Assembly: GCA_026987055.1 (NCBI GenBank)
Contig: JALSNL010000389.1
Location: 1 to 8,436 of the forward strand
Direction of reading: 5' to 3'
DNA from: Melioribacteraceae bacterium
GTDB taxonomy: Bacteria > Bacteroidota > Ignavibacteria > Ignavibacteriales > Melioribacteraceae
Length of the DNA: 8,436 nt
Position numbers and translations under genes: made by a program
Shown here: positions 5,851 through 8,436 of the stretch, one piece after another
Layout of the letters: every line of letters begins with the position of its first letter
Position numbering within the stretch: the stretch's first letter is position 1
Notes under the pieces: model-generated
What the model was told of the DNA's origin: nothing
Database searches by the model: none
Seen by the model: only the letters and a program-made list of their open reading frames with translations

Positions 5851-8436
5851 ATGAAAAAAATAGTACTTCTATTACTGTTCTTTGCTTCTATTAATTTTGC
5901 TCAAAAGCAAATTGTAACAGGTAAAGTTACAAGTTATGAAACCGGAGAACCACTTGTAGGCGTTAATATATTAGTAAAAAATACTGCCACCGGTACAGCA
6001 ACCGACGAAAACGGTCTTTTTAGATTAGTAGTAAAAAAATTGCCCGTAACGTTAGTGTTTTCTTCAATAGGTTATCAAAAACAAAATGTTGCTATAAAGG
6101 AAAACAAATTTCTTAATGTTAGCCTTAGAGAAGATGTTTATTCTTCCGAAGATGTTGTTGTTGTTGGTACAAGATTTAAACCCAGAACCGCCATTACTTC
6201 ACCGGTGCCGATTGATAATATCAAATTAAAAGATTTATATTTTACGGCACAGGTTTCTTTGGATAAAATGTTACACTATACTGTTCCTTCGTTTAACTCA
6301 ACACAACAAACTATTTCTGATGCAACTGCACATTTTGATCCTGCGGATTTAAGAGGATTAGGTCCAAGCAGAACTTTGGTTTTAATTAACGGAAAAAGAA
6401 AAAATCCTTCTGCTCTTGTATATATAAATGATACTCCGGGCAAAGGAGATGTTGGTGTTGATATGAAAAGTATTCCGGTTAGCGCAATTAAAAGAATAGA
6501 AATATTGAGAGACGGTGCATCTGCTCAATATGGTTCCGACGCCATTGCAGGAGTTATAAATATAATATTGAACAACGAGACAGATAAAACAAGCATCAAT
6601 ACATATTCGGGAATTACTCAAAAAGGAGATGGTTTTCAATATGGAGCAAATATGAATTCCGGTTTTAAAATTGGTGAAACAGGCTTCATAAATGTTTCAT
6701 TGGGATACTTAGATCAAGATGAAACAAACAGAGCCGGAGAACCCGGGGTTGACGGTTTATTCGGTCCTATTTTTGGTGATCAATCTTTAATTGACGGAAC
6801 AAATCCGTGGATACAAAAACATAAAGATTTAGGTATGCACGTTGGTTTACCTAAAATAACAAGTGCAAATATCTATTATAATTCTGAGGTTGGAATTGAT
6901 GATGATTCAAGACTTTATTCCTACGGCGGTGTTGTTTACAGAACAGGTTTAAGTTATGCACTATACAGAGCTCCGTATTGGATACCGGATAATTATTTCT
7001 TGCATCACAAAAAGGGAACAGAATATGAAGGATTTCAACCAACGTTTGGAACTGATATTTATGATGCTCAGTGGACAACAGGATTTAAGTCAAAAAAATT
7101 CGGATGGAATTACGATATAAGTTATGCTTTCGGAAGCAACTCTGTTGATTATAATATTGGAAATACTTTAAATCTGGACATGGGTGCCGCAAGTCCAACT
7201 GAATTTTATGCCGGTGGATACAGATTTATGAATAACATAATAAACTTCGATGCATCCAAATTATTATATGACAAAATATATTTTAGTTTTGGAGCTGAAT
7301 TTAGAAGAGAAAACTTTATTGCTGTGCAAGGGGAAGAAGCTTCTTATTTTGGTAGTGGAGCACAATCCTTTCCCGGTTTACAACCTCAAAATGCTGTTGA
7401 TGCAAAAAGAACCAATGTTGGTGCTTATGTTGATCTGAGTTCCGATATTACAAATAATCTTTTGATTGGTGCTGCCGCAAGGTATGAAAAATACAGCGAC
7501 TTTGGAACTAACTTAACTTACAAAGCTAATGCCCGCTTAAAAACCAATGATTCAAGATATAGCTTAAGAGGTTCTATTTCTACCGGTTTCAGAGCGCCTT
7601 CTTTACATCAAATATATTTGAGTAATATACAAACCCTAGTATCCGGCGGAACAATAAGTAATCAGGGAACTTTTAATAATAATAGTCCTGTTCTTCGTAA
7701 GCTTGGTGTTAATAAATTAAAAGATGAAAACTCTTTTAACATTAGTCTCGGAGCTGCTGCAAGACCTATTGACGAGTTAACGCTTAGTGTAGATTTCTAT
7801 CAAATAAACGTTAATGATAGAATTGTATATTCAAGTTCTATTGCTTCGTCAGATACTAATACAACAGTTGGTCAAATATTAAAAGCTAACAATATTACAA
7901 GTCTAAAATTCTTTATAAACGCAGTTGATACTAAAACACAAGGTGTAGATATTGTTGCTCATTATAAATTAGATAAATTAGAATTACACACTGCAGCAAC
8001 TTTTGCAAAACACAGTATTGTTGGTAAAATTAAAACACCAAGTGTTTTACAAAATGACGGAATTGATATATTTGACAGAAAAGAACAATCAAGAATTTTA
8101 ACGGCACGTCCTAACACAAAAGTTTTGCTCGGTTTTTCTTATGATCTTAATCCTTTTGATGTTGGATTATCCGGAACGTATTTTGGTCCGGTAACTTGGC
8201 AACACGCCAGCGATCCGAACAAAGATCAAACATTTTCCGGTAAAGTTATTTTAGACTTAAACGCCAGTTACAAAATTAGTAAAGAAATTACCTTAAGTTT
8301 ACTGGTAAATAATCTTTTAGATACATATCCGGACGTAATTGATACAAAAGGAGATTTTGTTACTGATCTAGGCGGTCGTTTTAAGTATCCATGGGAAGTA
8401 AACCAATTCGGATTTAATGGCAGAGTTTTCTTGGCT
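5851..8436 (+). CDS. TonB-dependent outer-membrane receptor (3' end beyond the window)
   Basis: 862 codons are open from the ATG to the last base with no stop. The signal peptide is residues 1-17 (MKKIVLLLLF...NFA). Residues about 21-95 form a carboxypeptidase-regulatory-like beta domain (VTGKVTSYETGEPLVGVNIL, GTATDENGLFRL, SSIGYQKQ), typical of FCB-group receptors. A TonB-box-like DVVVVGTRF is at 101-109. The plug (about 112-240) has ADLRGLGPSRTLVLINGKRK and the signature RIEILRDGASAQYGSDAIAG. The rest is a 22-strand-type barrel with STGFRAPSLHQ, a late VNNLLDTYPD motif, and a final GFNGRVFLA. Relatives usually end a few residues after such a stretch, so probably fewer than about ten residues are missing. 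It should take up a ligand (siderophore, vitamin, sugar or peptide) using TonB energy; the substrate cannot be told. No SusD-like partner is in the window. The CarboxypepD-plus-LINGKR plug type is often annotated only as a generic receptor. Confidence 0.93.
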   Translation, partial: MKKIVLLLLFFASINFAQKQIVTGKVTSYETGEPLVGVNILVKNTATGTATDENGLFRLVVKKLPVTLVFSSIGYQKQNVAIKENKFLNVSLREDVYSSEDVVVVGTRFKPRTAITSPVPIDNIKLKDLYFTAQVSLDKMLHYTVPSFNSTQQTISDATAHFDPADLRGLGPSRTLVLINGKRKNPSALVYINDTPGKGDVGVDMKSIPVSAIKRIEILRDGASAQYGSDAIAGVINIILNNETDKTSINTYSGITQKGDGFQYGANMNSGFKIGETGFINVSLGYLDQDETNRAGEPGVDGLFGPIFGDQSLIDGTNPWIQKHKDLGMHVGLPKITSANIYYNSEVGIDDDSRLYSYGGVVYRTGLSYALYRAPYWIPDNYFLHHKKGTEYEGFQPTFGTDIYDAQWTTGFKSKKFGWNYDISYAFGSNSVDYNIGNTLNLDMGAASPTEFYAGGYRFMNNIINFDASKLLYDKIYFSFGAEFRRENFIAVQGEEASYFGSGAQSFPGLQPQNAVDAKRTNVGAYVDLSSDITNNLLIGAAARYEKYSDFGTNLTYKANARLKTNDSRYSLRGSISTGFRAPSLHQIYLSNIQTLVSGGTISNQGTFNNNSPVLRKLGVNKLKDENSFNISLGAAARPIDELTLSVDFYQINVNDRIVYSSSIASSDTNTTVGQILKANNITSLKFFINAVDTKTQGVDIVAHYKLDKLELHTAATFAKHSIVGKIKTPSVLQNDGIDIFDRKEQSRILTARPNTKVLLGFSYDLNPFDVGLSGTYFGPVTWQHASDPNKDQTFSGKVILDLNASYKISKEITLSLLVNNLLDTYPDVIDTKGDFVTDLGGRFKYPWEVNQFGFNGRVFLA

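Noticed and set aside
6382..7438. Short frames on either strand inside the TonB-dependent receptor
   Set aside because: The receptor frame is continuous with family motifs throughout; these short frames are shadows without recognisable products.
8390..8436. Truncated or broken receptor gene
   Set aside because: The frame is intact to the last base and the C-terminal motifs are in place; the gene simply runs off the window edge.

Overview
The window is AT-rich (by eye about two thirds A+T) and reads as ordinary chromosome of a Gram-negative bacterium. It encodes three outer-membrane-type lipoproteins, an exported gamma-glutamyltransferase and a SusC/FepA-like TonB-dependent receptor with an N-terminal carboxypeptidase-regulatory-like domain. 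That set suits the Bacteroidota/Ignavibacteria (FCB) group. Every gene has a recognisable Shine-Dalgarno sequence, which is unusual for core Bacteroidia and points, as an inference only, to a deeper branch such as Ignavibacteria.

Layout: bases 1-5313 are all minus strand. Read in transcription order, a two-gene unit comes first: ggt (3595-5313), followed by a hexapeptide acyltransferase-like gene whose ATG lies one base past the ggt stop. Next comes a lipoprotein with five 11-residue LEA-like repeats (2135-2734), then 15 bases further a PEGA-domain lipoprotein (1148-2119) ending in a strong terminator. Last is a paralogous PEGA lipoprotein (64-1008) with its own, similar terminator at the window edge. 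A 537-base non-coding region (5314-5850) separates this block from the plus-strand TonB-dependent receptor (5851 to beyond the window), which is probably missing only its last few residues.

How the genes may work together: the three lipoproteins are probably co-evolving envelope proteins. The two PEGA proteins share a C-terminal domain whose final strand pattern resembles the HmuY-like haem-binding family; this is tentative. GGT would act in the periplasm on glutathione or other gamma-glutamyl compounds. The receptor would import a ligand that cannot be named from sequence. No phage, transposon, CRISPR, tRNA, rRNA or known riboswitch was recognised. The most interesting items are the duplicated PEGA gene plus terminator, the LEA-repeat lipoprotein fusion, the acidic residues after all three lipidation cysteines, and several dyad elements in the divergent intergenic region.
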